This document shows positions 36,359 through 46,556 of a DNA stretch of 64,000 bases, piece after piece. Source of the DNA: Parendozoicomonas callyspongiae. Its GTDB lineage: Bacteria > Pseudomonadota > Gammaproteobacteria > Pseudomonadales > Endozoicomonadaceae. The stretch's first letter is position 1. Each line of letters starts with the position of its first letter. The notes beneath the pieces are model-generated. The model had not been told where the DNA came from. It saw only the letters and a program-made list of their open reading frames with translations, and searched no databases. The stretch spans positions 1-64,000 of the forward strand of contig NZ_JAMFLX010000017.1 of NCBI RefSeq assembly GCF_023502345.1, written 5' to 3'. The translations under genes and the position numbers were made by a program.

Positions 36359-37464
36359 TTCAGAAAGTAAAAGATGGGAAAGCGAAAGACAGGTCTGGCC
36401 GTAAAGCGGCTGTAACGACCTGGCGCAGAACTCCCCAGATAGAGCTAGATCATTCTGCAGCGCATAACGCCAAACAGAAAGCAGAGCAGAACAATACAGC
36501 GAAACACAAAGCGAGAAGAGGTGCAAAAAAACGGGAAACCGGCTCGTCTGCCCAGCACTGGAAAATCATTTTTGCTTTACACCGCCAGGTTGCCGGAGAA
36601 GCTTTGTCCCGAATAATGGTAACGCCAATAGCAAGTTTGATGACCATTCTTGTGCTTGGTATAACCTTGGCGCTGCCCGCCACATTGTCCATGACATTGG
36701 AAAACCTTCAGGCTGCAGCAGGTGGTACAAGTTCTGTTGTGCGTCTGGCACTCTACCTTGATGAAGGGTTGAGTAATACCAAGGCTCTGGATCTTAAAAA
36801 GGATCTTCAGGGTGATCCAGCTATCAATAAAGTGACGTATATTTCACCCAAGCAGGGGCTGGCGGAATTCGAGAAATTCTCTGGTCTTGGGCAGGCATTG
36901 GACTTACTTGATGATAATCCGCTACCAGGTGTTCTGGAAGTAGAGCCAAAAGATACAACTCCCCTGGCTGTCAGCAATCTTCAGAACCGGCTGGGCAGGC
37001 TTGGTGAAGTCAACGATATCAGAGTCGATAACGAGTGGCTTAAGCGCCTGCATGCCATGCTTGAGCTGGGGGAACGCGCTCTGAATGGTTTAACGACTCT
37101 GGTCGTTCTGTCAGTGCTTCTGGCTGTAGGAAATACCATTCGTTTGCTGGTTGTTAACCGTAAAGAAGAGATTAAAGTTGTTAAGCTGGTGGGTGGTTCC
37201 GACAGCTTTGTCATGATGCCGTTTTTATACAGTGGTTTCTGGTATGGCCTGCTTGGTGGTGTTCTGGCCTGGCTGGTGACTGCCTGCCTGTGGTTTATGC
37301 TGGCGGATTCTGCCAATTCTCTTGCAAGTCTTTATCAAAGTTCGTTCCAGATGAGTTTTCCTGACTTTGCCACAACGGTTACGGTCATTTTTGGAAGTGT
37401 TTTGCTGGGTGTAACCGGAGCTTTCTTTACAAGCTGGCGGCAACTCAGAGCGATTGACCCGTAA
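36355..37464 (+). CDS. ftsX: Cell division protein FtsX
   Basis: Permease-like partner of FtsE. A long, basic N-terminal cytoplasmic segment (residues 1-90, longer than in Escherichia coli) precedes four hydrophobic helices: the first ILVLGITLALPATLSM, then a periplasmic loop, then three near 240-365. VKLVGGSDSFV and the MMPFLYSGFWYGLLGG block are conserved. 369 residues. Overlaps ftsE by 4 bp. Confidence 0.95.
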   Translation: MIQKVKDGKAKDRSGRKAAVTTWRRTPQIELDHSAAHNAKQKAEQNNTAKHKARRGAKKRETGSSAQHWKIIFALHRQVAGEALSRIMVTPIASLMTILVLGITLALPATLSMTLENLQAAAGGTSSVVRLALYLDEGLSNTKALDLKKDLQGDPAINKVTYISPKQGLAEFEKFSGLGQALDLLDDNPLPGVLEVEPKDTTPLAVSNLQNRLGRLGEVNDIRVDNEWLKRLHAMLELGERALNGLTTLVVLSVLLAVGNTIRLLVVNRKEEIKVVKLVGGSDSFVMMPFLYSGFWYGLLGGVLAWLVTACLWFMLADSANSLASLYQSSFQMSFPDFATTVTVIFGSVLLGVTGAFFTSWRQLRAIDP

Positions 37465-37555
37465 CAGTCGATAACGAATTTCATCTTTTCTATCTGAACC
37501 TGCTTTCTGATCAGGGTGTCATAGCTGACTCTTGGGCAAATAGCAGGTCTCTCCT

Positions 37556-38986
37556 GTGCGGGTAAGATTCCTATGCTGGTGGTTCTTTATTGCCGTAGCC
37601 ACTTTCCTCAGCTCTGTGACTGCTGCTTCCATGCAGTACCCGGAAGTAGAGGGTGGAGACCGCAGCATTCTGGAATCCTTTCAGAACTGGCTTCCTGATA
37701 TTTCCGGTTCACTGGGTGACCTGGCTCAGCAGGGACGATATCTGATGTCCGACTGGACGGGTATATACCAGGGAGCCACCGACCTCTCAGGCTTTGAAGA
37801 AAACGAACTGCAGGATCAGCTGGAAAACCTCCAGTCTCAAATCTGTTACCTGGGAAATCCCGGACCACTCCTGACAACATTGCATCGAAGAAATGATCTC
37901 TACTACCTCGGCAACCGGGTATTGAACTGGGATGAGCAGGTCAATATGACCCTGGTCTCTGAAGAAGATCTGCCTGATGCCGGCCGGGAGTTATTAATGG
38001 CTCCGCAGAAAACAGACAACAGCTCTCTGGAAGTTGCTGAAAAGCAGGCCGCTGGCTCGAAAACCAAAGCCAGAGTTGCCTGTTTTGCAATGCAGACAGA
38101 ACGCTGGAGGCAGCTGGGAAACCTGCTCAGATATCATGGATTCCTCTCCCAACCCCATGGCTTTACAGCCATTGTGAATCGCAATCAGGATACGGTGATC
38201 CGCCTGGGTAACAGCCGTGTTCTGGCCTATTCGGCAGAGGGGCACCAGCAGGCCGCCAGTGCCGCTATGGAACTGGGGCGAATGGACAGCAATGATTTCT
38301 TTCTGCTTACCAACAGCTCTGAAGCCTACCATCTTCGCGCTGACACTCTGGCCAGTTATGCCAGCTATGGTTACGCACGATATGTGGAAGTTGTACAGAT
38401 TGAAGATGTTTTTCCACGCTATTACGGACATTTCTGGGATATGCTGTCCCGAGTCTCACTGGGGGGAGTCGTTGCAACCACTGCAACTGTTCTGGTGATG
38501 GGGAAACTGCTGGCTTCTGCTGCCGTCGCGACAACAGTTGGAGTTGGAATCACCCTCGGGGTGTTACTGCCCATTCTTGCCCACACAACGATGGATGCCT
38601 GGGCTATTTACGATACACCGGATACCCTTCTTCCTATGGTGGCTCTGCAGTCCATGTTTGGCTCGGCCCTGAGTATGGGAGGACGGCTGGTTTCCTATCT
38701 TGGGGCCGGAATAAGCCTGTTTGGCAGGGGGATGGGACATGCGGTTCAGCATGCGCCCAACCTGTCACTTATGACCAGTATCGGGGCTTTGCTGGGGATT
38801 ATGCTTCTTCCCTATGGTGTTCCATTTGGCTCATTGCTGGCCTTTGGAACCGGGGCTGCTGCTGTTGCTGCAGGAACAGCTGTTACCGGGGTGGGTTTTT
38901 TGGCTGCTCTTATCTACATGAACCCCTCACGGGTACTGACGGCTACGAATACTCTCTGGAATAGTTTGAATGGTCACCAAAAGTAA
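37556..38986 (+). CDS. Exported membrane protein of unknown function, 476 aa
   Basis: Signal peptide (FLCWWFFIAVATFLSSVTA, cleavage near AAS, residue 24). Residues 25-290 are soluble with few repeats. The last 170 residues are a block of small hydrophobic helices rich in Gly and Ala (VATTATVLVMGKLLASAAVA, TVGVGITLGVLLPILAH, GTGAAAVAAGTAVTGVG). This Gly/Ala pattern recalls pore- or membrane-inserting regions. Start is GTG at 37556. It sits between ftsX and rpoH, where core genomes have no gene. I know no family. Confidence 0.65.
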   Translation: MRVRFLCWWFFIAVATFLSSVTAASMQYPEVEGGDRSILESFQNWLPDISGSLGDLAQQGRYLMSDWTGIYQGATDLSGFEENELQDQLENLQSQICYLGNPGPLLTTLHRRNDLYYLGNRVLNWDEQVNMTLVSEEDLPDAGRELLMAPQKTDNSSLEVAEKQAAGSKTKARVACFAMQTERWRQLGNLLRYHGFLSQPHGFTAIVNRNQDTVIRLGNSRVLAYSAEGHQQAASAAMELGRMDSNDFFLLTNSSEAYHLRADTLASYASYGYARYVEVVQIEDVFPRYYGHFWDMLSRVSLGGVVATTATVLVMGKLLASAAVATTVGVGITLGVLLPILAHTTMDAWAIYDTPDTLLPMVALQSMFGSALSMGGRLVSYLGAGISLFGRGMGHAVQHAPNLSLMTSIGALLGIMLLPYGVPFGSLLAFGTGAAAVAAGTAVTGVGFLAALIYMNPSRVLTATNTLWNSLNGHQK

Positions 38987-39109
38987 CCTGGTCGTTATAA
39001 AAAAAACCTCAATTTCCCCCTATTTTTATGCCTCGCCTGTAAGTAGCTGTCCCAAGATTGGGCAGGTTGTATCAAAGTGTATAAAGAGCTGATTTGGCCG
39101 CTTTTCCTG

Positions 39110-39115
39110 TATAAT
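39110..39115 (+). promoter_or_regulatory. Possible -10 element upstream of rpoH
   Basis: TATAAT about 60 bp before the rpoH start; no good -35 partner at 17 bp. Weak. Confidence 0.35.
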
Positions 39116-39172
39116 TAGCTATAGAAACAGTGGTAATATCGCCATCTACTTATTATTTGGAGTATGTTGTTG

Positions 39173-40030
39173 ATGGGTACCAGCCTTCAACCAGTTGACC
39201 TTCTGACACCAGGGCAGAACATTGATGCCTACATCCATGCTGTCAGCAGTATTGCTGTGTTGTCTGCCGACCAGGAGAAGGAAATTGCAGATCGTCTCTA
39301 CTATGAGAATGATCTTGAAGCTGCACGTCAGCTGGTAATGTCTCACCTGCGTTTCGTGGTACATATCGCCAAGAGCTACTCTGGCTATGGCTTGGCCCAG
39401 TCTGACCTGATTCAGGAAGGCAATGTTGGCCTGATGAAAGCCGTACGCCGCTTTAACCCGGAAGTCGGAGTCCGTCTGGTCTCTTTTGCCGTTCATTGGG
39501 TTAAGGCCGAGATTCACGAATTTATTCTGCGCAACTGGCGGATTGTGAAAGTCGCAACCACCAAGTCCCAGCGCAAACTGTTCTTCAATCTGCGTTCCAG
39601 CAAGAAGCGTCTGGGCTGGCTGAACCAGGAAGAAACCGACGCTGTCGCCAAGGATCTTGGCGTAGACCCGAGTGTGGTTCAGGAAATGGAAAGCCGTATG
39701 GCTGGCCAGGATACCGCATTTGACGGCTATGCCGATGATGACAGCGATACAGCCTACCAGGCACCAGCTCATTATCTGGAAGACCGTGGTGCTGATCCTT
39801 CTGCTCAGCTGGAAGAGGCTGACTGGAGTGACAACTCCACCATGCGCCTGCTGAATGCTCTGGCAACTCTGGATGAGCGTAGCCAGGATATCCTCAAAAG
39901 CCGCTGGCTGGATGATGGCAACAAGGCCACTCTCCACGAACTGGCAGCCCGCTATAGTGTTTCCGCTGAACGTATCCGTCAGCTGGAAAAGAATGCCCTC
40001 AAGAAACTGAAAGGTGTATTGGCAGCCTGA
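39173..40030 (+). CDS. rpoH: RNA polymerase sigma factor RpoH (sigma-32)
   Basis: Heat-shock sigma factor. Region 2 has [17 protein letters not shown] and [19 protein letters not shown]; the RpoH box is [17 protein letters not shown] (the stretch recognised for FtsH degradation); region 4.2 ends with [20 protein letters not shown]. Start at ATG 39173 with GGAG 10 nt upstream; an ATG 9 nt earlier lies too close to that site. In Escherichia coli this gene also follows ftsX. Confidence 0.96.
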   Translation: MGTSLQPVDLLTPGQNIDAYIHAVSSIAVLSADQEKEIADRLYYENDLEAARQLVMSHLRFVVHIAKSYSGYGLAQSDLIQEGNVGLMKAVRRFNPEVGVRLVSFAVHWVKAEIHEFILRNWRIVKVATTKSQRKLFFNLRSSKKRLGWLNQEETDAVAKDLGVDPSVVQEMESRMAGQDTAFDGYADDDSDTAYQAPAHYLEDRGADPSAQLEEADWSDNSTMRLLNALATLDERSQDILKSRWLDDGNKATLHELAARYSVSAERIRQLEKNALKKLKGVLAA

Positions 40031-40059
40031 TTCCTTCAGGCTTCCACCGCAATTCCTTT

Positions 40060-40278
40060 ATGACCCAACACCAACCGAATAACCCGCTCCATGGTGTCAC
40101 CCTGGAGCGGATTGTTGTGACTCTCGTTGATTACTACGGGTGGGATGAGCTGGGACGACGGATCAATATTCGTTGTTTCAATAATAATCCGTCTGTGAAA
40201 TCCAGCCTTAAGTTCCTGCGCAAAACACCCTGGGCCAGGAAAAAAGCAGAAGATCTGTTTCTGAATATGGCCAGCTAG
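40060..40278 (+). CDS. VF530 family DNA-binding-like protein (DUF2132)
   Basis: 72 residues that follow the VF530 pattern: [57 protein letters not shown]. The family is named from a Vibrio fischeri structure; its function is unsettled. 30 bp after rpoH, likely in its transcript. A hairpin overlaps the stop codon. Confidence 0.9.
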   Translation: MTQHQPNNPLHGVTLERIVVTLVDYYGWDELGRRINIRCFNNNPSVKSSLKFLRKTPWARKKAEDLFLNMAS

Positions 40279-40296
40279 AAAGATTTTCTAGCTGGC
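40270..40296. terminator. Hairpin overlapping the VF530 stop codon
   Basis: GCCAGCTAGAAA / TTTCTAGCTGGC, 12 bp with a 3-nt loop, spans the TAG stop. It lies between convergent genes (VF530 and rep) and probably ends transcription from rpoH. No long T tract. Confidence 0.65.
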
Positions 40297-40314
40297 AAGC
40301 AGTTCTGATATGAA

Positions 40315-42324
40315 TTAGAGGTCAAGGCCCCGAAGAATATCATCAAGAGCTTCCTGACCTCTGGCATGACGCTGCTCTGGTGTTGACCTCTGCTCCCACC
40401 CTTCATAAACGAGATCTTCCTGGGGAAGCTCATCCAGAAAGCGGCTGGGGGTTGTATCCAGAGTTTCACCAAACTGGCGGCGCGAAGCTGCCAGGGTCAT
40501 TACCAGTCGCTGTCTGGCACGGGTAATGCCCACGTAGGTCAGGCGACGCTCTTCCTCGATATTGTCTTCTTCAATACTGGTACGGTGTGGGAGAAGTTCC
40601 TCTTCCATTCCAATCATAAAGACATGGGGATATTCCAATCCCTTGGAAGCATGCAGGGTCAGCAGCTGAACCTTGTCGTGATCCTCCTCTTCTTCCTGAC
40701 GATCCATCATATCCCGCAGAATCAGTCGGGTAATGGCGTCTTCCAGGGTTGTATCCTCATCTCCACGTTCCAGTGACTGTTGAATAGAGCCAACAAGAAA
40801 CTCGATATTACCCATCCGCTTTTCAGCAATAATATCGCTGCTGCAGTTCTGGTAGAGCCAGTTTTCGTAATCGCTCTCTGTAACCAGCAAACGAACACCT
40901 TTCATAGGCTCGGAATCGCTGATTCTGGCCAGATCATCCATCCACTTGGTAAAGCGACGTAGTTTGTCTACGTAGCGGGCATCCATAACCTCTTCCAGCC
41001 CCATTTCATGGCAGGCCTGGTAAAGGCTGATATGACGCTGTCCGGCATAGGTTCCCAGCTTTTCCAGAGTACTGGCACCAATTTCACGACGCGGGACGTT
41101 CACTATGCGCAGGAAGGCATTATCATCATCCGGGTTCACCAGCAGGCGCAGGTAGGCCATCATATCTTTCACCTCTGCACGGGCGAAGAACGATGTGCCG
41201 CCATTGATATGGTAGGGGATCTGGTGTTCCTGAAGTTTCATCTCCAACAGGCGTGACTGGAAGTTGCCTCGGTAAAGAATGGCATAATCTTTCCAGGAGG
41301 TGTCATGCTTCAGCCGGTGGGTAAGAATCTCTGTGGCGACGCGCTCGGATTCGGAGTCTTCGTTACGACAGCGAACCACACGAATCTCATCGCCCATACC
41401 CATATCACTCCACAATGTTTTTTCAAACACGTGTGGGTTGTTGGCAATCAGTACGTTGGCGGCTTTCAGAATACGGCTGGTGGAGCGATAGTTCTGCTCA
41501 AGCTTCACCAGTTTCAGCCCGGGGAAATCCTGATTGAGCAGACCCAGATTCTCCGGGCGTGCGCCACGCCAGGCATAGATGGACTGATCATCATCACCTA
41601 CCACCGTAAACATGGCACGGTCACCAACCAGCTGCTTAACCATCAGGTACTGACTGGAGTTGGTGTCCTGGTATTCATCAACCAGCATATAGTGAATTTT
41701 GTTCTGCCATTTTTGCAGGATTTCCTGGTGTTCCCTGAACATTTGTACTGGCAGAAGAATCAGGTCATCAAAATCAACGGCATTAAATGCTTTCAAGGTA
41801 CGGTTGTAATTCACATAAACCCTTGCCGCCAGCATCTCTTCTTCATTGCGGGCGCGATCAAGAGCCTGCTGGGGAAGAACCAGATCATTCTTCCAGTTGG
41901 AGATCATATGCTGGACAACATCCACGCTGTCTTCACCATCGCTGAGCTGCTTATGCATCAGCTCTACCAGCAGAGCCCGGGCATCCTGCTGGTCAAAGAT
42001 GGAGAAGCCGGGTTTGAATCCCAGGGCTTTATATTCCTTGCGGATAATGTTCATCCCAAGGTTGTGGAACGTGGAGACAGTCAGCCCGTGAGAAGCCTTA
42101 CCCTGAACCAGTTTGCCAACACGCTCCTTCATCTCTCGTGCCGCTTTGTTGGTAAACGTCACAGCGACAATATTTCGGGCCTTGAGTCCGCATTCCTGAA
42201 TCAGATAGGCAATTTTTGTGGTGATAACGCTGGTTTTGCCACTGCCTGCACCGGCCAGTACCAGTAGAGGACCTGAGACATATTTAACAGCTTCATCCTG
42301 ACGGTCATTCAGACGGTGGGCCAC
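40315..42324 (-). CDS. rep: ATP-dependent DNA helicase Rep
   Basis: SF1A 3'-5' helicase that clears replication forks. Motifs: LAGAGSGKT (I), VTFTNKAAREMKERV (Ia), DEYQDTN (II), VGDDDQSIYAWRGA (III), LEQNYRS (IV), VQLLTLHASKGLE (V), and YVGITRARQ (VI). 669 residues, close to Escherichia coli Rep (673). GTG start at 42324. Confidence 0.96.
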   Translation of the reverse strand: MAHRLNDRQDEAVKYVSGPLLVLAGAGSGKTSVITTKIAYLIQECGLKARNIVAVTFTNKAAREMKERVGKLVQGKASHGLTVSTFHNLGMNIIRKEYKALGFKPGFSIFDQQDARALLVELMHKQLSDGEDSVDVVQHMISNWKNDLVLPQQALDRARNEEEMLAARVYVNYNRTLKAFNAVDFDDLILLPVQMFREHQEILQKWQNKIHYMLVDEYQDTNSSQYLMVKQLVGDRAMFTVVGDDDQSIYAWRGARPENLGLLNQDFPGLKLVKLEQNYRSTSRILKAANVLIANNPHVFEKTLWSDMGMGDEIRVVRCRNEDSESERVATEILTHRLKHDTSWKDYAILYRGNFQSRLLEMKLQEHQIPYHINGGTSFFARAEVKDMMAYLRLLVNPDDDNAFLRIVNVPRREIGASTLEKLGTYAGQRHISLYQACHEMGLEEVMDARYVDKLRRFTKWMDDLARISDSEPMKGVRLLVTESDYENWLYQNCSSDIIAEKRMGNIEFLVGSIQQSLERGDEDTTLEDAITRLILRDMMDRQEEEEDHDKVQLLTLHASKGLEYPHVFMIGMEEELLPHRTSIEEDNIEEERRLTYVGITRARQRLVMTLAASRRQFGETLDTTPSRFLDELPQEDLVYEGWEQRSTPEQRHARGQEALDDILRGLDL

Positions 42325-42558
42325 TGGGACAGTATCTCCGAGAAAGACAAATTCAGCATTCTACTATGGATTAGCTGCTGCCATCATCCAAGGACATTGT
42401 TCGTGCCGAAACAAACGTGCCGTTAAAAATCCGGCAACATTTTTCAAGTCTGCTAAGTTTTTCATCCAATTTGTCTACGTGTCTGGTTGTTGTTTTGGAA
42501 TCTGGTGTTTTGCACGTCTTGTTCCTGGCAGCACAATTCAAAAGAGTCTCTGTCCAGC

Positions 42559-43950
42559 ATGTTTACTATTGGATCTCCTGATGTTCCCCCCGGTTACAGC
42601 CATTCCCAACTTAAAACCTACAGCCGGTTAAGGCTTCAGGTTCTTCTGGGGATTTTTTTTTGCTACGCCGCTTATTATCTGGTTCGAAAAGATTTTGTAC
42701 TGGTTCTGCCCGACCTTGTGTCACAAGGTTTCAGTAAAAGTGAACTTGGGCAGGTCATGGCCATCATGGCCATCATCTATGGAATCAGTAACTTCGTTAT
42801 GGGGTTTCTGGCTGATAGGGTTACGGTCCGCTGGCTGATGCCCGGATGCTTGATACTCTCAGCACTTATTTCATTGGGATTGGCAGGGGCAACATATATG
42901 CATTGCCCCTTTTTTTTAATTGCCATATTGATGGGGATGAACGGTTGGGTTCAGGGAGCGGGATGGCCTTCCAGTGCCAAGATTATCGCGCACTGGTTCC
43001 AGCGACAGGAGCGGGGACGGGCGACGGGGTTCTGGAATCTTTCCAATAACCTGGGTGCAGGAATTCTTGGCCCTTTGGCAATTGTTGCCGTAACAATCTC
43101 ATCGGTATGGCAGACCAAACTGCTGCTTCCTGCCGTCATAGCCATAATTGCTGCTGTGACGTGTATATTCTGGCTGCGTGATAAGCCTGAAGACACCGGC
43201 CTTCCTGCCTTGAGTGACAGCTCTCACGGGGAAAAGCCTATTGTCTGTGAGGAAGGTGAGCCAAAAGAGAAAAACACTTTCAAGGGCTTTTGCAAAGACT
43301 GCCTGACAATGCCCCAGCTCTGGGTGCTGGCGATGGTTAACGTCTGTATTTATTTCATTCGTTATGGGGTTATTGACTGGGTGCCTCTTTATATGACTGA
43401 GGCACGGCATTTCAGTTTTGAAGTGGCCAGCTGGGCCTTCTTTGCCTTTGAGTTTGCCGCTATTCCGGGAACACTTCTCTGTGGATTTGTGTCAGACCGA
43501 ATTTTTCGTGGACGCAGAGTGCCTGTGAACCTTTTATATATGTCGCTGGTGCTTCTTGCTCTGCTTGGTTACTGGCATTGTGATGCTGATGACCACTGGT
43601 TTATGCCTGTCTTAATGCTCGTATTGATCGGGTTTCTGATTTATGGCTGTGTGGCGATATCCCATGTTCATATGATTGATGTTGCTCCACGGAGATATGT
43701 CGCAGCCTGTGTCGGCTTTTGTGGACTTTTTGGTTATATGCTGGGAGCTTCAGGTTCCAATCTCCTGCTGGGAGCAGTTATAGATTCCAGAGGGTGGGAG
43801 GGAGCGTTTCAGATGATAACCGGATCGGGTGTTCTGGCACTGGCCCTGTTGTTACTGCTCTGGTATCTGGATAACAACAAACCAGGACCTGTCACCGAAC
43901 CTGCCGACAGCATGGACAGAGAAAACTCCCTGTCTAAGAATATGGCTTGA
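42559..43950 (+). CDS. OPA-family MFS transporter (GlpT/UhpC-like)
   Basis: 464 residues, about 12 helices. YYLVRKDFVLVLPDLV, GQVMAIMAIIYGISNFVMG, ADRVTVRWLMP, GWVQGAGWPSSAKIIAHW and GYMLGASGSNLL are typical of organophosphate:phosphate antiporters. The closest shape is UhpC/GlpT/PgtP; which phosphorylated compound it carries is not clear. An Asp-His-rich loop (CDADDHWFM) is unusual. The ATG at 42559 is preferred to the TTG at 42487. Confidence 0.8.
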   Translation: MFTIGSPDVPPGYSHSQLKTYSRLRLQVLLGIFFCYAAYYLVRKDFVLVLPDLVSQGFSKSELGQVMAIMAIIYGISNFVMGFLADRVTVRWLMPGCLILSALISLGLAGATYMHCPFFLIAILMGMNGWVQGAGWPSSAKIIAHWFQRQERGRATGFWNLSNNLGAGILGPLAIVAVTISSVWQTKLLLPAVIAIIAAVTCIFWLRDKPEDTGLPALSDSSHGEKPIVCEEGEPKEKNTFKGFCKDCLTMPQLWVLAMVNVCIYFIRYGVIDWVPLYMTEARHFSFEVASWAFFAFEFAAIPGTLLCGFVSDRIFRGRRVPVNLLYMSLVLLALLGYWHCDADDHWFMPVLMLVLIGFLIYGCVAISHVHMIDVAPRRYVAACVGFCGLFGYMLGASGSNLLLGAVIDSRGWEGAFQMITGSGVLALALLLLLWYLDNNKPGPVTEPADSMDRENSLSKNMA

Positions 43951-44017
43951 ATGGTGATGGGGTTCGTCACAGCCTCTCAAAGTTAATGGCTGTGACTTAT
44001 CTGGCTTGTGCCTGGTT

Positions 44018-45520
44018 CTAGGTTACTTCGAAACGATAACCTGCACGGGTTAGGTACTGTTGTTCCTGTTCAAAGTCGGCCTGAGTCAGTGGGTTTTTCT
44101 CCAGCCAACCTTTAGGAAACTCAAGGGTGATTCTGCGACCAGAAACAGAAAAGTCATACTCTGGCAGATAATCAGAACGCTGATGATTCAGCAGAATGGC
44201 CAGACGCAAAAGAGCCATCAATTTCAGAAGCCTGTGACATTCCTCTTTGGGCATCTGGAACAGTGATTGCAGCGGCAAAGAGCGACGATGTCCGCGCACC
44301 AGCATGGACAGGTTCTGCTGCTGGCGTTTATTAAAGCCAAGGAGGTCAGCGTTTCTCAAAATATAAGCGCCGTGTCTGTGGAACTGGGTATGGGAAATAT
44401 CCAGGCCAATTTCATGAACCATTGCCGCACTGAGGAGAAGTTCACAATCCTCGTCAGTCAAATCCCAGTTGCTTTGTGCATTTTCAAGGAACGTCTTAAG
44501 AGTCTGCTTGACTCTGCGGGCCTGCTTCTTATCTGCGTGATAGCGCTTTTGAATAGCTTTTACTGTGCGCTTGCGAACATCTTCATGGCCACTGCGACCC
44601 ACCATGTCATAAAGCAGGCCTTCCCTCAGGGCTCCTTCAGAGAAGGACATGCGCTTAATTTTCAGGCTGTCGAAGATGGCGCATAAAATCGCCAGGCCAC
44701 CTGGGAATATGCTGACACGCTCCGGCTTCAGGCCTGTAAAGGCAATGCGATCAACATGTTTGTAGCGCAGAAGTTCCTTACGCAGTTGCTCCAGACCTTT
44801 GGGCGTTATGGCATCGTGACCACGCTCAATGAGTACATTACATATGGACTTGATGGAGCCGGATGAGCCAATGGCTTCTTCCCAGCCCAGGTCGCGATAC
44901 TCATGTTCAATATTAAGTAGTTCCAGACGGGCACTGTAATAAGCCTCGTCAAACTGGCGGGCAGTGATTTTGCCATCCGGGAAGTACTGTTTAGTCCAGG
45001 ACACGCAACCCATATGCAGACTTTCCAGCAGCTTGGGCTCAAAGCGTTCACCAATAATAAACTCGGTACTGCCGCCACCAATATCAACGACCAGCCGTTT
45101 GTCATGGTCATCAGACTGGGTATGGGCAACGCCAAGGTAAATCAGACGGGCCTCTTCACGACCGGCGATGATATCCACTGGGTGACCAAGAACCGCATGG
45201 GCGCGGCGGGCGAACTCATGGGCATTTTTTGCCTTGCGCAGGGCATTGGTACCGACAACCCGAATAGATGTGTCATTCATGCCTGCACAGTATTGGCCCA
45301 GCTTTCTCAGGCAGGAAAGGCCGCGCTGCATGGCTTCTTCGGTGAGATTGTTATCTTCGTCCAGTCCGGCTGCCAGCTGAACTTTCTCTCCCAGTCGCTC
45401 AACGGGACGGAGTTCGCCATGATCCATTCTGGCAACGATCAGGTGAAAACTGTTGGAACCCAGATCGATAGCCGCAACCAGGGGCGTGTTATCGTACTGC
45501 TCTGTATCAAGTTCGCTCAT
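44018..45520 (-). CDS. ppx: Exopolyphosphatase Ppx
   Basis: ASKHA-fold phosphatase that hydrolyses polyphosphate from the ends. AAIDLGSNSFHLIVARMDHG, the phosphate loops RLVVDIGGGSTEFIIG, GSSGSIKSIC, and a C-terminal HD-like domain with SAAMVHEIGLDISH and LNHQRSDY. 500 residues, close to Escherichia coli Ppx (513) rather than GppA. It faces trxA-rho, the pseudomonad order. The ATG at 45520 is used; an earlier start adds 9 residues. Confidence 0.94.
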   Translation of the reverse strand: MSELDTEQYDNTPLVAAIDLGSNSFHLIVARMDHGELRPVERLGEKVQLAAGLDEDNNLTEEAMQRGLSCLRKLGQYCAGMNDTSIRVVGTNALRKAKNAHEFARRAHAVLGHPVDIIAGREEARLIYLGVAHTQSDDHDKRLVVDIGGGSTEFIIGERFEPKLLESLHMGCVSWTKQYFPDGKITARQFDEAYYSARLELLNIEHEYRDLGWEEAIGSSGSIKSICNVLIERGHDAITPKGLEQLRKELLRYKHVDRIAFTGLKPERVSIFPGGLAILCAIFDSLKIKRMSFSEGALREGLLYDMVGRSGHEDVRKRTVKAIQKRYHADKKQARRVKQTLKTFLENAQSNWDLTDEDCELLLSAAMVHEIGLDISHTQFHRHGAYILRNADLLGFNKRQQQNLSMLVRGHRRSLPLQSLFQMPKEECHRLLKLMALLRLAILLNHQRSDYLPEYDFSVSGRRITLEFPKGWLEKNPLTQADFEQEQQYLTRAGYRFEVT

Positions 45521-45835
45521 TCGTTCAGGCTGTCCTCGCAAGGTCAACGCAAAATTTTATCCGAAACCTTCAGGGGGTGTTGAGGTTTTTCGGCGCATTG
45601 TTGCAACCGAACAGGATTAATCCACAGCAATTAAGATCGGACAAGAGGGGCGTTGTCATTTGTTTCAGTAAAAATATCAGCTCCACAGGATCGGGGTAAA
45701 CAGCCAGATGGCAACAAGTCCGGATTTTTAAAGGATTTTTCCCGAGTTTGTGGATTCCGCAAAAATATGGGGGTTTATCCTAGTAATATGGCGGTGCTAT
45801 GATTGCACGCTGACTTAATGAGAGGATCCACATCC

Positions 45836-46159
45836 ATGAGCGAGATCGTCAACGTCACGGATGCTACCTTTGAGGACGAAGTGCTGAAGTCCGACACACC
45901 TGTTCTGGTAGATTACTGGGCGGAATGGTGTGGTCCCTGCAAGATGATCGCGCCTGTACTCGATGAGATTTCCCGCGATTATGCAGACCGCCTGAAGGTA
46001 TGTAAGCTGAATATTGATGAAAACGAGGCGACTGCGCCGAAGTACAATGTTCGCGGTATTCCGACCCTGATGTTGTTCAAAAATGGCAATGTTGAAGCGA
46101 CGAAAGTGGGCGCTCTGTCCAAGTCACAGCTGACTGCATTCCTTGACAGCAATCTCTGA
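45836..46159 (+). CDS. trxA: Thioredoxin TrxA
   Basis: Disulfide reductase. [18 protein letters not shown] holds the WCGPC active site, with the cis-Pro in RGIPTLMLF. 107 residues from the ATG at 45836; an AGAGGA site precedes it. It is followed by a hairpin and then rho, as in many gammaproteobacteria. Confidence 0.97.
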   Translation: MSEIVNVTDATFEDEVLKSDTPVLVDYWAEWCGPCKMIAPVLDEISRDYADRLKVCKLNIDENEATAPKYNVRGIPTLMLFKNGNVEATKVGALSKSQLTAFLDSNL

Positions 46160-46176
46160 TTCAATCAGTGCGTCAG

Positions 46177-46219
46177 ACGTCTCGGTGGCTCATAAAAATA
46201 TGTAGTCCACCAGAGACGT
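46177..46219 (+). terminator. Hairpin after trxA
   Basis: ACGTCTCGGTGG and CCACCAGAGACGT pair with one bulge around an A/T-rich loop, 18 bp past the stop. No T tract follows, so it may be a processing or partial stop signal. Confidence 0.5.
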
Positions 46220-46556
46220 GCTGATGGAAATTTCAACAACCGGGCAAATAATAAAAAATTTTTCTTGCCATTCCGCAAACTTCCATACTATTTTTGGATC
46301 GTGATGCTGGACGCTTCACCGGGACGGTGATAGATTAAGAACAAATTACCTGCTGTGATGGCTATGCAGCTGCGAATCTCTGATCGGTGTAGATAGCGCA
46401 ATTAATGAATTATTAAGTAGTTCAACTCATTAAGAAAGTGCGGCGATCAGGTTTACAGGCTAGTCTCAATCCAATTCATAAAACGAATTCAGGCCTGAAG
46501 TTCCCAGCAACAGCCACCATTGTTTGCCTTTCAGAAAGTAACCCACACGGCCAGTT
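46220..46556 (+). promoter_or_regulatory. Untranslated rho leader
   Basis: About 340 bp without a gene. In other bacteria this region carries the autogenous control of rho by Rho-dependent attenuation. No hairpin stands out by eye; the ribosome site at the rho ATG is weak. Confidence 0.5.

Noticed and set aside
35498-36526. Long minus-strand frame opposite ftsE, and a similar plus-strand frame at 52458-53456 opposite parC
   Set aside because: Both mirror conserved core genes and show no domain of their own.
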